The notes under the pieces are model-generated. The model made no database searches and had not been told where the DNA came from. It saw only the letters and a program-made list of their open reading frames with translations. The translations under genes and the position numbers were made by a program. From NCBI GenBank assembly GCA_944324915.1, contig CALUYD010000002.1, forward strand, positions 124,001 to 188,000: a stretch of 64,000 nucleotides of DNA, in the 5' to 3' direction. The DNA comes from Candidatus Gastranaerophilales bacterium. Its GTDB lineage: Bacteria > Cyanobacteriota > Vampirovibrionia > Gastranaerophilales > Gastranaerophilaceae. This document shows, piece by piece, positions 42,823-51,337 of the stretch (positions are counted from its first letter, which is position 1; the number at the start of each line of letters is the position of its first letter).

Positions 42823-43113
42823 ATGATTAATAATATTTCAATGAATTCAGCGCAATTTTTGCAGTTGGATACGGATATAAGAACAACATCTACTTCAACA
42901 TTTAATGCTCAAGATGCCTATGAAAATACATTTGAAGATGTTGTATCAGAAATTGCCAACAAAACCCAAGAAGAAGAAAGAAATAACAAAATTAATTTTT
43001 CTAATCTTGGAGCTCCTGCTGGATTTTTCTTAGATACCTCTTTATTAGATGAAATAAATAATGGTGCAGTTGAGCAAAAAGCGCCAATTAATCCTTATAG
43101 TTTATTGGATTAA
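42823..43113 (+). CDS. small polar protein, unknown
   Basis: A 96-residue soluble, Asn/Thr/Ser-rich protein (starts MINNISMNSAQFLQLD, ends INPYSLLD) with a helical centre (DAYENTFEDVVSEIANKTQEE split by charges). No motif or signal peptide is seen. A GAGG ribosome-binding site and an upstream terminator support it. It overlaps ridA convergently by 4 bp. Confidence 0.62.
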   Translation: MINNISMNSAQFLQLDTDIRTTSTSTFNAQDAYENTFEDVVSEIANKTQEEERNNKINFSNLGAPAGFFLDTSLLDEINNGAVEQKAPINPYSLLD

Positions 43114-43484
43114 TTTTTATAAGCAATAATTTCTACTTCAACTTTAGCACATTTAGGCAACTTTGCTTCAGTGCAAGAGCGCGCCGGTTTTGATGTGAAA
43201 TATTTAGCATAAATTTCATTGAATGCTGAAAAATTATTCATATCATCTAAAAAGCACATTGTTTTTATAACATCATCAAAACTATATCCTGCTTCATTTA
43301 AAACCGCTTCAATGTTTTTCATTACTTGAAGAGTTTGCTCTTCTATATTGCCATCAATAAATTGATTATTCTTTGGGTCGATTGCAATTTGACCTGAGCA
43401 ATATAAAAAACCGTTTACTTTAATTGCTTGTGAATATGGACCAACAGGCTCCGGTGCATTTTTTGTATAAATTATTTCTTTCAT
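43110..43484 (-). CDS. ridA: RidA-family enamine/imine deaminase
   Basis: A 124-residue YjgF/YER057c/UK114 protein that hydrolyses reactive enamines released by threonine dehydratase. It shows APEPVGPYSQAIK, GFLYCSGQIAIDP, MKNIEAVLNEAG and the conserved Arg in KPARSCTEAKLPKCAKVEVEIIA. It lies 3 nt after ilvA on the same strand, a functionally sensible pair. Confidence 0.96.
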   Translation of the reverse strand: MKEIIYTKNAPEPVGPYSQAIKVNGFLYCSGQIAIDPKNNQFIDGNIEEQTLQVMKNIEAVLNEAGYSFDDVIKTMCFLDDMNNFSAFNEIYAKYFTSKPARSCTEAKLPKCAKVEVEIIAYKN

Positions 43485-43487
43485 TTT

Positions 43488-44699
43488 TTATTCCTTTGTT
43501 GTTATGTTGTGATACCCTGCTTCTTTAAGCGCATTTATTATTGTTTTAAAGTGTTCAAAGTTTCTTGTTTCAATAACTATATTTAAATAACATTCATTTA
43601 TATCAGGGCCTTTTCCGCCTTGGTTATGCCTTACTCTTACAACATTTGCGCCATGATTTGCAATAATTGTGCTGACATCTCTTAATTGTCCGGGTTTATC
43701 TAATAATTCTATGGTTAAATATGAAATTCTGCCTGTTTTAACCAATGCTTTATTGATAACTCTTGATAAAATATTTACATCAATATTTCCGCCTGATACA
43801 AGACATACGATATTTTTGCCTTTTAGAGGAATTTTATCAAACATTACTGCTGCAACAGGTAAGGCTCCTGAGCCTTCTGAAATCATTTTTTCTTTTTCGA
43901 TTAAAGTTAAAACAGCGCTTGCAATTTCATCTTCTTCAACTAAAACAATTTCATCAACAAAATCTTCGCAATATTGATAAGTTAGTTCTCCGGGCAATTT
44001 TACCGCAGTACCATCTGCAAATGTATTAACTTGGTTCAATTCAATTCTTTGTTTTGCTTTGTGCGATTCATACATTGAATCAGCGCCTTTTGCTTGCACG
44101 CCATAAACTTTGCAGGTTGGTTTAATTTGTTTAATGGTTGAAGCAACTCCTGAAATAAGACCGCCTCCGCCAATAGGAACAACAATAGCATCAACATCAT
44201 TTAATTGTTCATAAATTTCAAGAGCAATTGTTGCTTGTCCTGCTATAACATCATTATCATCGAAAGGATGAATAAAAGTTGCGCCTGTTTCTTTTTGATA
44301 TTTTATAGCTTCTTGATAAGCGTCATCATAAACACCGTCTATAAGTCTAATTTCAGCTCCATAGCTTCTTGTTGCTTCAACTTTTGAAATTGGTGCTGTA
44401 AGAGGCATAAAAATAGTTGCTTTTATGCCTTTTTCTTTAGCTGCAAGAGCAACGCCTTGTGCGTGGTTTCCGGCAGAACAAGCTATAACGCCTTTTTGTT
44501 TTTGTTCATCTGATAATTTTGAAATTTTATAATATGCACCTCTTAATTTAAAAGAGCCTGTTAATTGCAGGTTTTCTGTTTTTAGATAGACATTATTTTT
44601 GTCGCTTAAAAAATTTGAATGCGTAAGACTTGTTTTTCTTGCGATTTTAGATAGTACATTTTTGGCGTCATAAACCGTATCCAGCGTTAGTTTTTCCAA
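43488..44699 (-). CDS. ilvA: threonine dehydratase (ammonia-lyase) with ACT-like domain
   Basis: A 403-residue PLP enzyme converting threonine to 2-oxobutanoate. The PLP lysine is in LTGSFKLRGAYYK (near 51); also seen are ACSAGNHAQGVA, PIGGGGLISGV and CLVSGGNIDVN. The C-terminal ~70 residues (YLTIELLDKPGQLRDVSTII) form an ACT-type regulatory domain. Length matches the ~400-residue TdcB/IlvA subtype. The start is TTG with AAGGAG upstream. Confidence 0.94.
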   Translation of the reverse strand: MEKLTLDTVYDAKNVLSKIARKTSLTHSNFLSDKNNVYLKTENLQLTGSFKLRGAYYKISKLSDEQKQKGVIACSAGNHAQGVALAAKEKGIKATIFMPLTAPISKVEATRSYGAEIRLIDGVYDDAYQEAIKYQKETGATFIHPFDDNDVIAGQATIALEIYEQLNDVDAIVVPIGGGGLISGVASTIKQIKPTCKVYGVQAKGADSMYESHKAKQRIELNQVNTFADGTAVKLPGELTYQYCEDFVDEIVLVEEDEIASAVLTLIEKEKMISEGSGALPVAAVMFDKIPLKGKNIVCLVSGGNIDVNILSRVINKALVKTGRISYLTIELLDKPGQLRDVSTIIANHGANVVRVRHNQGGKGPDINECYLNIVIETRNFEHFKTIINALKEAGYHNITTKE

Positions 44700-44834
44700 A
44701 ATTATCTCCTTATTTTTAATAAAATTTTAGCAAAAAATATGAATTATAGCTATTTTTGTAACATTTTGAAAATAAGACAATAATAGGATGAAAATTCAAA
44801 AAAGATAAATTATTATAACGATTAAGGAAAAAAT

Positions 44835-45026
44835 ATGGCTATAAGAATACTGTTATTAATATTAGCTTTTGCTCTTGTTGTTAATCTTGTATTAACATTA
44901 GTCGGATTTTTTAGCGGAGTTAATTTATATGAAAAATACGGTAAGCAAATCTTGAATTTTTTTATAGGCTTTGCTCTCTTTATAATAGCTGTTTACATTG
45001 TTTTTGCGATTATGGGATTAATTTAA
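44835..45026 (+). CDS. small two-helix membrane protein
   Basis: A 63-residue protein with two hydrophobic helices (ILLLILAFALVVNLVLTLVG and FIGFALFIIAVYIVFAIMG) around a short polar loop. It lies 12 nt before the prohibitin-like gene with an AAGGA site and could be an accessory to that complex. No family is recognised. Confidence 0.72.
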   Translation: MAIRILLLILAFALVVNLVLTLVGFFSGVNLYEKYGKQILNFFIGFALFIIAVYIVFAIMGLI

Positions 45027-45038
45027 AAAGGATATAAT

Positions 45039-45830
45039 ATGACAAAAGATAAAAGTAGCTTGATTGTTGCAATAGTAATTTTATTTATAATTTTCATAGT
45101 TTTTTGTAACCCTATTGCAATAGTTGGAGTAGGCGAAAGAGGCGTTAAAGTTACTCTTGGCAGAGTTTCTCCTCAAAGTTATGCAGAGGGCGTTCATTTT
45201 GTTACACCTTTTATTTCAAAAATAAAAGTTATGAATGTTAAAACTCAAAAACTTTCTACTCCGACTGAAGTTTATACAAAAGATATTCAGCAAGCAAAAA
45301 TAAGCTATGTTGTAAACTATAATCTTATGCCTCAACATGTTCATGAAATGTATAGATTAGTTGGTATGAATTATGTTGATACAATTTTAATTCCTGCTAT
45401 TGAAGGTAATATCAAAGATGTTATAGGCAAATGGAATGCTCAAGATTTAGTTGCAAATAGAGCGACTGCGACTGCTGATATTTTAAATAAATTACAAACT
45501 CAATTAGAAAAGAAATATATTAATGTTACTTCTTTTCAAATAATTGATATTAATTATTCTGAAGTATTCGAAAGAGCAATTGAATCAAAAGTTACAGCAG
45601 AACAAGAAGCTCTAAAAGCTAAAAATAAAACCGTTCAAGTTGAAGAAGAAGCAAAACAAAAATTAATTACAGCGCAAGCTGAAGCAAAATCAATGCAAAT
45701 AAGAGCTACTGCTCTAACTCAAAATAAAGCTCTTGTTGAATATGAAGCAGTTCAAAAATGGGATGGAAAATTGCCTCAATATATGATGGGTGGTTCAGTT
45801 CCATTTATAAATATGACACCTAAAAAATAA
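45039..45830 (+). CDS. prohibitin/SPFH (band 7) family membrane protein
   Basis: A 263-residue protein with an N-terminal transmembrane helix (LIVAIVILFIIFIVFC), an SPFH domain (GERGVKVTLGRVSPQSYAEGVHFVTPF) and a long coiled coil rich in Ala/Glu/Lys (VTAEQEALKAKNKTVQVEE, TAQAEAKSMQIRA). Such proteins form ring-like membrane scaffolds, often with FtsH. AAGGA is the ribosome-binding site. Confidence 0.9.
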   Translation: MTKDKSSLIVAIVILFIIFIVFCNPIAIVGVGERGVKVTLGRVSPQSYAEGVHFVTPFISKIKVMNVKTQKLSTPTEVYTKDIQQAKISYVVNYNLMPQHVHEMYRLVGMNYVDTILIPAIEGNIKDVIGKWNAQDLVANRATATADILNKLQTQLEKKYINVTSFQIIDINYSEVFERAIESKVTAEQEALKAKNKTVQVEEEAKQKLITAQAEAKSMQIRATALTQNKALVEYEAVQKWDGKLPQYMMGGSVPFINMTPKK

Positions 45831-45849
45831 TTTAGATATAAAGAATATG

Positions 45850-45879
45850 CAAAGCTATCAAATTTATTTGATAGCTTTG
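45850..45879 (+). terminator. Rho-independent terminator of the prohibitin operon
   Basis: A 13-bp stem (CAAAGCTATCAAA / TTTGATAGCTTTG) with a TTTA loop, followed by TTGT. Confidence 0.8.
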
Positions 45880-45882
45880 TTG

Positions 45883-45888
45883 TATAAT
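45883..45888 (+). promoter_or_regulatory. -10 TATAAT for the aldolase-like gene
   Basis: TATAAT sits directly after the terminator hairpin. The predicted start is near 45895, and the short leader carries AAGAGG before the ATG at 45910. Confidence 0.55.
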
Positions 45889-45909
45889 GATTTCAACAAG
45901 AGGTTATTT

Positions 45910-46704
45910 ATGAACATACTAGAAGCAAAAATGCTTGATATACTTGTTGATTTGCATGAAAATCACAATGTAGAAAGTATAAAAGCAGAATTTGAAGCCG
46001 AAGGAACAAGACTCGAAGAAGCATTAAGATTAAAAGAAATTGTTACAAAAGCAGGTCTTGATTTAACAATAAAAATAGGCGGTTGTGAAGCAATTAAAGA
46101 TATGTATGATGCAAGAGCAATAGGAGCAAGTACTATTGTTGCGCCTATGATTGAATCAAGCTATGCTCTTAAAAAATACGTGCAAGCGCTAAACTTTGTT
46201 TTTCCTCAAGAAGAAAGAAAACAAATCAAGTTTTTAATTAATATTGAAACAATTTCAGGTTTTAAAAATTTAGATGATATTATCAATTCTTCAGAGTTTT
46301 ATGAAATCAACGGTATTACCCTTGGAAGAAGTGATATGGCAGGTTCTATGGGTTTATCTAAAGATAAAGTTGATAGCGATGAAATTTTTAATATGGCAGA
46401 AATTATATCTTTAAATATGAAAAATTTAAATAAAGATATGGTGATTGGAGGAAATGTTTCAGCGCTATCTTTGGATTTTTTTAAAAAAATACCTTATCTA
46501 TCAAGGTTTGAAACAAGAAAAGTAATTTTTAATCGTGAAATTTTAAATAAAAATCCTCTAAAATCTCTATCAAAAGCGCTAGAGTTTGAATTGATGTGGC
46601 AAAAAAATAAACTAGAGTTTCATGAAATGATGTTGAATAAAGATAAAATCAGATTAAAACTTTTAGAAGAAAGATATGAAAAGTTAACAAGTTCTACTTT
46701 CTAA
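45910..46704 (+). CDS. HpcH/HpaI aldolase/citrate lyase family protein
   Basis: A 264-residue PEP/pyruvate-barrel protein: LRLKEIVTKAGLDLTIKIGG, STIVAPMIESSYALKKYV, FLINIETISGFKNLDDII and GITLGRSDMAGSMGL, with the metal-binding Glu/Asp pattern (ETISG, SDMAGS). Aldol cleavage or condensation of a pyruvate-derived substrate is expected. The frame is open from 45847, but those codons lie in the terminator and promoter, so ATG 45910 with AAGAGG is the start. It is convergent with ogt (21-bp overlap). Confidence 0.85.
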   Translation: MNILEAKMLDILVDLHENHNVESIKAEFEAEGTRLEEALRLKEIVTKAGLDLTIKIGGCEAIKDMYDARAIGASTIVAPMIESSYALKKYVQALNFVFPQEERKQIKFLINIETISGFKNLDDIINSSEFYEINGITLGRSDMAGSMGLSKDKVDSDEIFNMAEIISLNMKNLNKDMVIGGNVSALSLDFFKKIPYLSRFETRKVIFNREILNKNPLKSLSKALEFELMWQKNKLEFHEMMLNKDKIRLKLLEERYEKLTSSTF

Positions 46705-47151
46705 ATTTAATAAAAACTCTTTAATTTTATTATTGTAGGCAAAACCGCCTAATTTAGCTGATTTTGGTATTACTCTATGACATGGAATTATAATTAAAAT
46801 CGGATTTTTATTGCATGAATTTCCAACTGCTCTTTGAGCGTTTTTATTGTTGATTTTATTTGCTATTTCTTGATAGTTTGATGTTTTTCCGTATGGAATT
46901 TTTTTTAATTCTTCCCAAACATTTTTTTGAAAAGGTGTTCCTTTTAGTAAAATCGGTATATCAAAATATTTTCTTTTATTTGAAAAATATTCATCTAATT
47001 GATGACGTATTTTTTTAGATAACTCATTTTCTTTTGAAGATAGACCGATTTTTTCACTCGGCTTTAGTGAAATCAATTTATTTTCATAAATTTGAAATTC
47101 AAATATTCCTATTGGTGAATTATAGTAAAAATTTTCTTTTGTATTAATCAT
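46684..47151 (-). CDS. ogt: methylated-DNA-[protein]-cysteine S-methyltransferase
   Basis: A 155-residue suicide DNA-repair protein that removes O6-alkyl groups from guanine. The acceptor Cys lies in IIIPCHRVIP (near 129), preceded by the DNA-binding helix GTPFQKNVWEELKKIPYGKTSNYQEIA and RAVGNSCNKNP, and followed by LGGFAY. Length is normal. It overlaps the cupin gene by 8 bp, so hcp-cupin-ogt is one transcript. Confidence 0.94.
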   Translation of the reverse strand: MINTKENFYYNSPIGIFEFQIYENKLISLKPSEKIGLSSKENELSKKIRHQLDEYFSNKRKYFDIPILLKGTPFQKNVWEELKKIPYGKTSNYQEIANKINNKNAQRAVGNSCNKNPILIIIPCHRVIPKSAKLGGFAYNNKIKEFLLNLESRTC

Positions 47152-47455
47152 GAGTATGTTTTGGTCTTAAAAGAAGCATTTTTGTATTTTCAATCGCTTT
47201 TAATCCATGTGGAGTTTTAGCAGGCATTATAATCATCTCTCCTGCTTTTAATCTATGAATTGTGTTGCCGATAGTTATATCGGCAACACCTTCTATAATT
47301 TGTGCTACTTCATCTTCTTTATCACAATGAAGTTGTCTTTCTTGTCCTGATTTAAAAGAAATTAGAGTAAGTGAACTGTTGTTATTATCAAATACTAATT
47401 TTTTATTGATATTTTCTAAATATTCAATGTCTTTTAAATTAATTATTTCGCTCAT
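47144..47455 (-). CDS. small cupin-domain protein
   Basis: A 103-residue single-domain cupin: ERQLHCDKEDEVAQIIEGVADITIG (motif 1 with His/Glu) and MIIMPAKTPHGLKAI (motif 2 His). A metal-binding beta-barrel of unknown substrate. It overlaps hcp by 17 bp and ogt by 8 bp, and may serve as a sensor or detoxifying partner in the nitrosative-stress cluster. Confidence 0.85.
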   Translation of the reverse strand: MSEIINLKDIEYLENINKKLVFDNNNSSLTLISFKSGQERQLHCDKEDEVAQIIEGVADITIGNTIHRLKAGEMIIMPAKTPHGLKAIENTKMLLLRPKHTHD

Positions 47456-48989
47456 TATTTAATATTTCCTCTAAATCTTCTTTTGGAGTTGTTATAGGTT
47501 TTATTTTATATTTATCAACTAATATATTCAAGACATTAGGGGAAATAAAATTTGGTAAACTTGGTCCAAGTTTAATATTTTCAACACCCAAATATAAAAG
47601 TGTTAATAAAATACATACAGCTTTTTGCTCATACCAAGATAATATAAAACTTAGCGCAAGTTCATTTATTGAGCAATTAAAATTTTCAGCTAATGCATTT
47701 GCAACTTTTATTGCTGAATATGCATCATTGCATTGACCCATATCTAAAATTCTTGGTATACCTTCGATATCGCCTAAATTTAAATCGTTAAATCTGTATT
47801 TTCCGCAAGCTAAAGTAAGAATAATAGAATCTTTTGGGGTTAATTTTGCAAATTCGCTGTAATAATTTCTTCCCGTTTTAGCGCCGTCACATCCGCCAAT
47901 TAGGAAAATATGGTTAATTTTTTTAGATTTGATTAATTCTATTATTTTATTTGCATGACTTAATACGCTTTTGTGTCCGAAACCTACTAATAATTTATCT
48001 CCGCCATTAATACCTGTCATTTTTTTGTATTCGTCATATCCTTTAAGTTCAAGTGCTTTTTTAATAATTGGTGTAAAATCTTTTTTATCGTCTATATGTA
48101 TAACATCAGGATATCCTACAATAGATGTTGTAAAAACTCTATCTTTATAGCTTTCTTTTGGTGGCATTATACAATTTGTTGTAAATAATATTGGAGCAGG
48201 AACATTATCAAATTCTATTTGTTGATTTTGCCAAGCTGTGCCAAAATTACCTTTTAAGTGTTTGTATTTATTTAATTTTGGATAGGAATGAGCCGGAAGC
48301 ATTTCTCCATGGGTATAAATATTAATATTTTTATCTTTTGTTTGTTCAAGCAATAATTCTAAATCTTTTAAATCGTGTCCTGTTACAATAATGAACGGTC
48401 CTTTTTCGATGTTTGTTGTAACCTCTTTAATTTCAGGATTTGAAAAAGTCTTTGTATTTGCACTATCCAATAATTCCATACATTTTAGATTGATTTTTCC
48501 TGTTTTTAGGACAAAATTAATTAATTCTCCGATTGATAATTCTTCTGCTATTGCTTGCAATGCTTCATAGAAAAAATCATTTACTTCATCATCGCTGTAT
48601 CCTAAAACTTTTGCATGGTGACTATATGCTGCTATTCCTTTTAGACCGAATAAAATTAATGATTTTAAACTTTTGATGTCCTCATTTTCTTCATTCCATA
48701 ATTTTTTAATATCAAATTTGAAATCACAATTTATATTTTCTTCAACTTTATCTATAAATTCTTTTATGGCTTCATTATCATAATTAACATTTGTAATTGT
48801 GATAAATAACCCATTTATTAATAAATTTGTATTTTGGGGGGTTTTATCATTGCATATTGCAAGTTCAACTAAAGCATTAATTAATTCATCTTGAAGATTT
48901 GCAGTATCGGCTTTTTTGCCGCATACCCCTTGAATTGTGCAACCTTTTTTAGGAACACTTTGTTCACATTGATAGCAAAACATATCCAT
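47439..48989 (-). CDS. hcp: hybrid-cluster protein (hydroxylamine reductase / NO reductase)
   Basis: A 516-residue iron-sulphur-oxygen protein involved in nitrosative stress under anoxia. The N-terminal cluster ligands are Cys5, Cys8, Cys17 and Cys23 (MFCYQCEQ..., GCTIQGVCGKK). Hybrid-cluster regions are visible as VTGHDLKDLELLLEQ, YTHGEMLPAHSYP, FTTNCIMPP, IGGCDGAKTGRNYY, LTLACGKYRFN and LGPSLPNFISPNVL. It has a good AAGGAG-like site. No dedicated NADH oxidoreductase (hcr) is adjacent. Confidence 0.95.
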   Translation of the reverse strand: MDMFCYQCEQSVPKKGCTIQGVCGKKADTANLQDELINALVELAICNDKTPQNTNLLINGLFITITNVNYDNEAIKEFIDKVEENINCDFKFDIKKLWNEENEDIKSLKSLILFGLKGIAAYSHHAKVLGYSDDEVNDFFYEALQAIAEELSIGELINFVLKTGKINLKCMELLDSANTKTFSNPEIKEVTTNIEKGPFIIVTGHDLKDLELLLEQTKDKNINIYTHGEMLPAHSYPKLNKYKHLKGNFGTAWQNQQIEFDNVPAPILFTTNCIMPPKESYKDRVFTTSIVGYPDVIHIDDKKDFTPIIKKALELKGYDEYKKMTGINGGDKLLVGFGHKSVLSHANKIIELIKSKKINHIFLIGGCDGAKTGRNYYSEFAKLTPKDSIILTLACGKYRFNDLNLGDIEGIPRILDMGQCNDAYSAIKVANALAENFNCSINELALSFILSWYEQKAVCILLTLLYLGVENIKLGPSLPNFISPNVLNILVDKYKIKPITTPKEDLEEILNNERNN

Positions 48990-49192
48990 ATTTTCTTCTC
49001 CTTTTTTTGTGTGTTTTTATATTATTGCTTTAGTTTTGGTTTGTCTTGATGATATAAGCTAGTTTTTTAGATTAGTTTTGATTGGATAATATATTTTTTA
49101 AAAATATGTATTATCTTTAAAATATGCAATAAGAAGAATGACATATAATTCAATGAAGAAAAAATTTGATATAGAAAAATATATCGAAATGT

Positions 49193-50083
49193 TTATTTAA
49201 ATTTTTTGTATAATTCTTCTAAAAAAAGTTTGGCAGGTTTAGAAAAAACTTGATTTTTCTTCCAAGCGATATTTATCTCAACTTCCAATTTTGGACTTAG
49301 CGGTCTAAAGCATAGCGGAGAATTTATTGTGTTTTTGATTAATCTATCTAAGCCTAGAGTATACCCTATTTTATTTTCTGTCATAATTGCAGCATTATAA
49401 ATTAAATTATATGTTCCTGCTATATTTAATTTTTCAAAGTTATCCCCAAACCAATTTAAAATAGGATTGTTATTAAAAGTTTTCTTTATTGCTTGTCTTG
49501 AAATTAAAATCGGTAAATTTATTATGTCTTCAATTTTTACATTTTTCTTTTTGGCTAAAGGGTCATCTTGTCTTAGTAGAATACCCCAAGTATCTTTTTT
49601 TCTAAGATTTAAGTATTTGTATTTGTCTGGAACAAAGGGTTCGATAAAAATACAAAAATCTAATATGCCTTTATCTAGTTTTTCTGATAAGTCTTCGCTG
49701 TCGCCTGAAACAATATGAAATTTTATTTTAGGGTAATCCTTTTTTAATGTTGCCATTATATCTGAAATTATGCTTATTGATTTTGTTTCGCCTGCGCCGA
49801 TATAGATATCTCCTGTGATTTCATCTTTAATTGAGCAAAATTCGTTTTCTGTTTTTTCAACAAGTTCAATAATTTCTTCTGCTCTTTTTCTTAAAATCAT
49901 ACCTTCCGGAGTTAAGGTTACATTGTGATTACCTCTGATGAATAATTTTTGACCTAGTTCTTTTTCTAAATCCTGTAATTGTCTTGATAATGTAGGTTGC
50001 GTTAAATGCATTGAGTTTGCAGCTTTTGTGATGTTTCCTATTTGTGCAACTGTTAAAAAATATTTTAAAACTCTTATTTCCAT
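49193..50083 (-). CDS. LysR-family transcriptional regulator
   Basis: A 296-residue regulator with the N-terminal winged helix (MEIRVLKYFLTVAQIGNITKAA, LTQPTLSRQLQDLEKELGQKLF) and a C-terminal periplasmic-binding-like effector domain (GDIYIGAGETKSISII, LDFCIFIEPF). It is divergent from the five-gene operon at 50.2-54.2 kb, and two T-N11-A boxes lie between them. The ATG is 6 nt after TAAAAT with no Shine-Dalgarno. Confidence 0.93.
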   Translation of the reverse strand: MEIRVLKYFLTVAQIGNITKAANSMHLTQPTLSRQLQDLEKELGQKLFIRGNHNVTLTPEGMILRKRAEEIIELVEKTENEFCSIKDEITGDIYIGAGETKSISIISDIMATLKKDYPKIKFHIVSGDSEDLSEKLDKGILDFCIFIEPFVPDKYKYLNLRKKDTWGILLRQDDPLAKKKNVKIEDIINLPILISRQAIKKTFNNNPILNWFGDNFEKLNIAGTYNLIYNAAIMTENKIGYTLGLDRLIKNTINSPLCFRPLSPKLEVEINIAWKKNQVFSKPAKLFLEELYKKFK

Positions 50084-50089
50084 ATTTTT

Positions 50090-50095
50090 ATTTTA
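50090..50095 (-). promoter_or_regulatory. -10 TAAAAT, leaderless LysR promoter
   Basis: It ends 6 nt (AAAAAT) before the LysR ATG. The proximal LysR box starts 10 bp further upstream, around the -35, consistent with autoregulation. Confidence 0.5.
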
Positions 50096-50105
50096 CTTTA
50101 TTTGT

Positions 50106-50122
50106 TATGCCTGTCAAGCATA
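50106..50122. promoter_or_regulatory. LysR-type box 1, TATGC-N7-GCATA
   Basis: A perfect inverted repeat containing the T-N11-A pattern of LysR operators. It is 30 bp (about three helical turns) centre-to-centre from box 2. Confidence 0.6.
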
Positions 50123-50136
50123 TCAGATAATTTAAT

Positions 50137-50151
50137 ATAGGTATTTGCTAT
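50137..50151. promoter_or_regulatory. LysR-type box 2, ATAG-N7-CTAT
   Basis: A second T-N11-A inverted repeat, closer to the operon start at 50209, in the position expected for an activation site. Confidence 0.5.
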
Positions 50152-50208
50152 TTCACTAAAAATAGTAAATAATAATTTTATAAATAAATTTTTTAAAGGG
50201 TATTTGTT

Positions 50209-50781
50209 ATGAATAATAAAGAATTTATTGAGAAAATGAATAAAATTGAATATATTGATGAAAATTCAATTTTGTATGAAAAATTCCATTCTTTAAGCGA
50301 AGAAGCAAGAAAAATAACAATGGAATTGAATAACAAATATCATACTCAAGATGAAATAAGAGAGCTTTTTTCGCAATTAACCGATAAAAAAATAGATAAT
50401 AGTTTTAAATTGTTTCCGCCATTTTATACTGAATGCGGGATAAATATAACTCTAGGTAAAAATGTTTTTATAAATGCTTGTTGTAAATTTCAAGACCAAG
50501 CAGGAATTGAAATAGGAGATAACGTTTTAATAGGTCATAGTGTTGTAATTGCTACCTTAAATCATGATTTTAATCCGAATAAAAGAGCATCTATGATACC
50601 AAAGAAAGTAAAAATTGGCTCAAGCGTTTGGATAGGCTCTAATTCTACAATTCTTCCGGGGGTTACCATTAATGACGGTGCAATTATTGGCGCAGGTTCT
50701 GTTGTAGTTAAAGATGTTCCTAAAAATGCGGTTGTAGCAGGAAATCCTGCAAAAATTATAAAATATATTGAAAAGGAGTAA
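50209..50781 (+). CDS. maltose/galactoside-type O-acetyltransferase (LbH family)
   Basis: A 190-residue acetyl-CoA-dependent acetyltransferase: a helical N-terminal MAC-like region (SEEARKITMELNNKYHTQDEI) and a left-handed beta-helix with INITLGKNVFINACCKFQDQAGIEIGD (split), LIGHSVVIATLNHDF (catalytic His) and VWIGSNSTILPGVTINDGAIIGAGSVV. It is first in the LysR-linked operon; AAAGGG precedes the ATG. Acceptor sugar is unknown. Confidence 0.9.
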   Translation: MNNKEFIEKMNKIEYIDENSILYEKFHSLSEEARKITMELNNKYHTQDEIRELFSQLTDKKIDNSFKLFPPFYTECGINITLGKNVFINACCKFQDQAGIEIGDNVLIGHSVVIATLNHDFNPNKRASMIPKKVKIGSSVWIGSNSTILPGVTINDGAIIGAGSVVVKDVPKNAVVAGNPAKIIKYIEKE

Positions 50782-50783
50782 AT

Positions 50784-51323
50784 ATGGCAAAAAAAGTTTT
50801 GATTATAGCTACAAGCCCAAGAAAAAACGGAAATTCAAATAGATTAGCTCAAGAATTTGAAAAAGGCGCACTAAGTAATGGAAATGAAGCTGAAATTGTG
50901 TATCTTTACGATAAAAAAATAGCCTTCTGTAAAGGTTGTATGGTGTGTTCCGGGCTTCATAAATGCGCAATTAATGATGATGCAAATACTATAATTGAAA
51001 AGATGAAAAATGCTGATGTTATTGCTTGGGCAACTCCTGTTTATTATTATAATATGTCAGGTCAAATGAAGACTATGATTGATAGATCTAATGCGCTATA
51101 TTATACAGAAAATAAATTTAAAGATATTTATCTATTGGCTTGCGCTGCTGAAAATCATCCTAGCGCTATTGATGGCACAATAACAGGATTAAAAGGCTGG
51201 ATAGCTTGTCATAGCGGTGTAGAGTTAAAAGGCGTTATAAGAGGTCTTGGGGTTTATGAAGTTGGAGCTATCGAAAATATGCCTGTTTTAAAAGAGGCTT
51301 ATGAAATGGGTAAAAATATTTAA
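50784..51323 (+). CDS. NADPH-dependent FMN reductase / flavodoxin-like iron-sulphur flavoprotein
   Basis: A 179-residue flavodoxin-fold protein: SPRKNGNSNRLAQEF (FMN phosphate loop), a Cys-rich CKGCMVCSGLHKCAINDD insertion typical of this NAD(P)H:FMN or iron-sulphur flavoprotein family, and VYYYNMSGQMKTMIDRSNAL. It starts 2 nt after the acetyltransferase with AAGGAG. A redox partner role in the operon is inferred. Confidence 0.9.
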   Translation: MAKKVLIIATSPRKNGNSNRLAQEFEKGALSNGNEAEIVYLYDKKIAFCKGCMVCSGLHKCAINDDANTIIEKMKNADVIAWATPVYYYNMSGQMKTMIDRSNALYYTENKFKDIYLLACAAENHPSAIDGTITGLKGWIACHSGVELKGVIRGLGVYEVGAIENMPVLKEAYEMGKNI

Positions 51324-51337
51324 AAGGAGAAAATCCA

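Noticed and set aside
49153-49200. 15-codon plus-strand frame after a TATAAT near the LysR 3' end
   Set aside because: Very short, no ribosome-binding site and antisense to the LysR stop region; probably chance.
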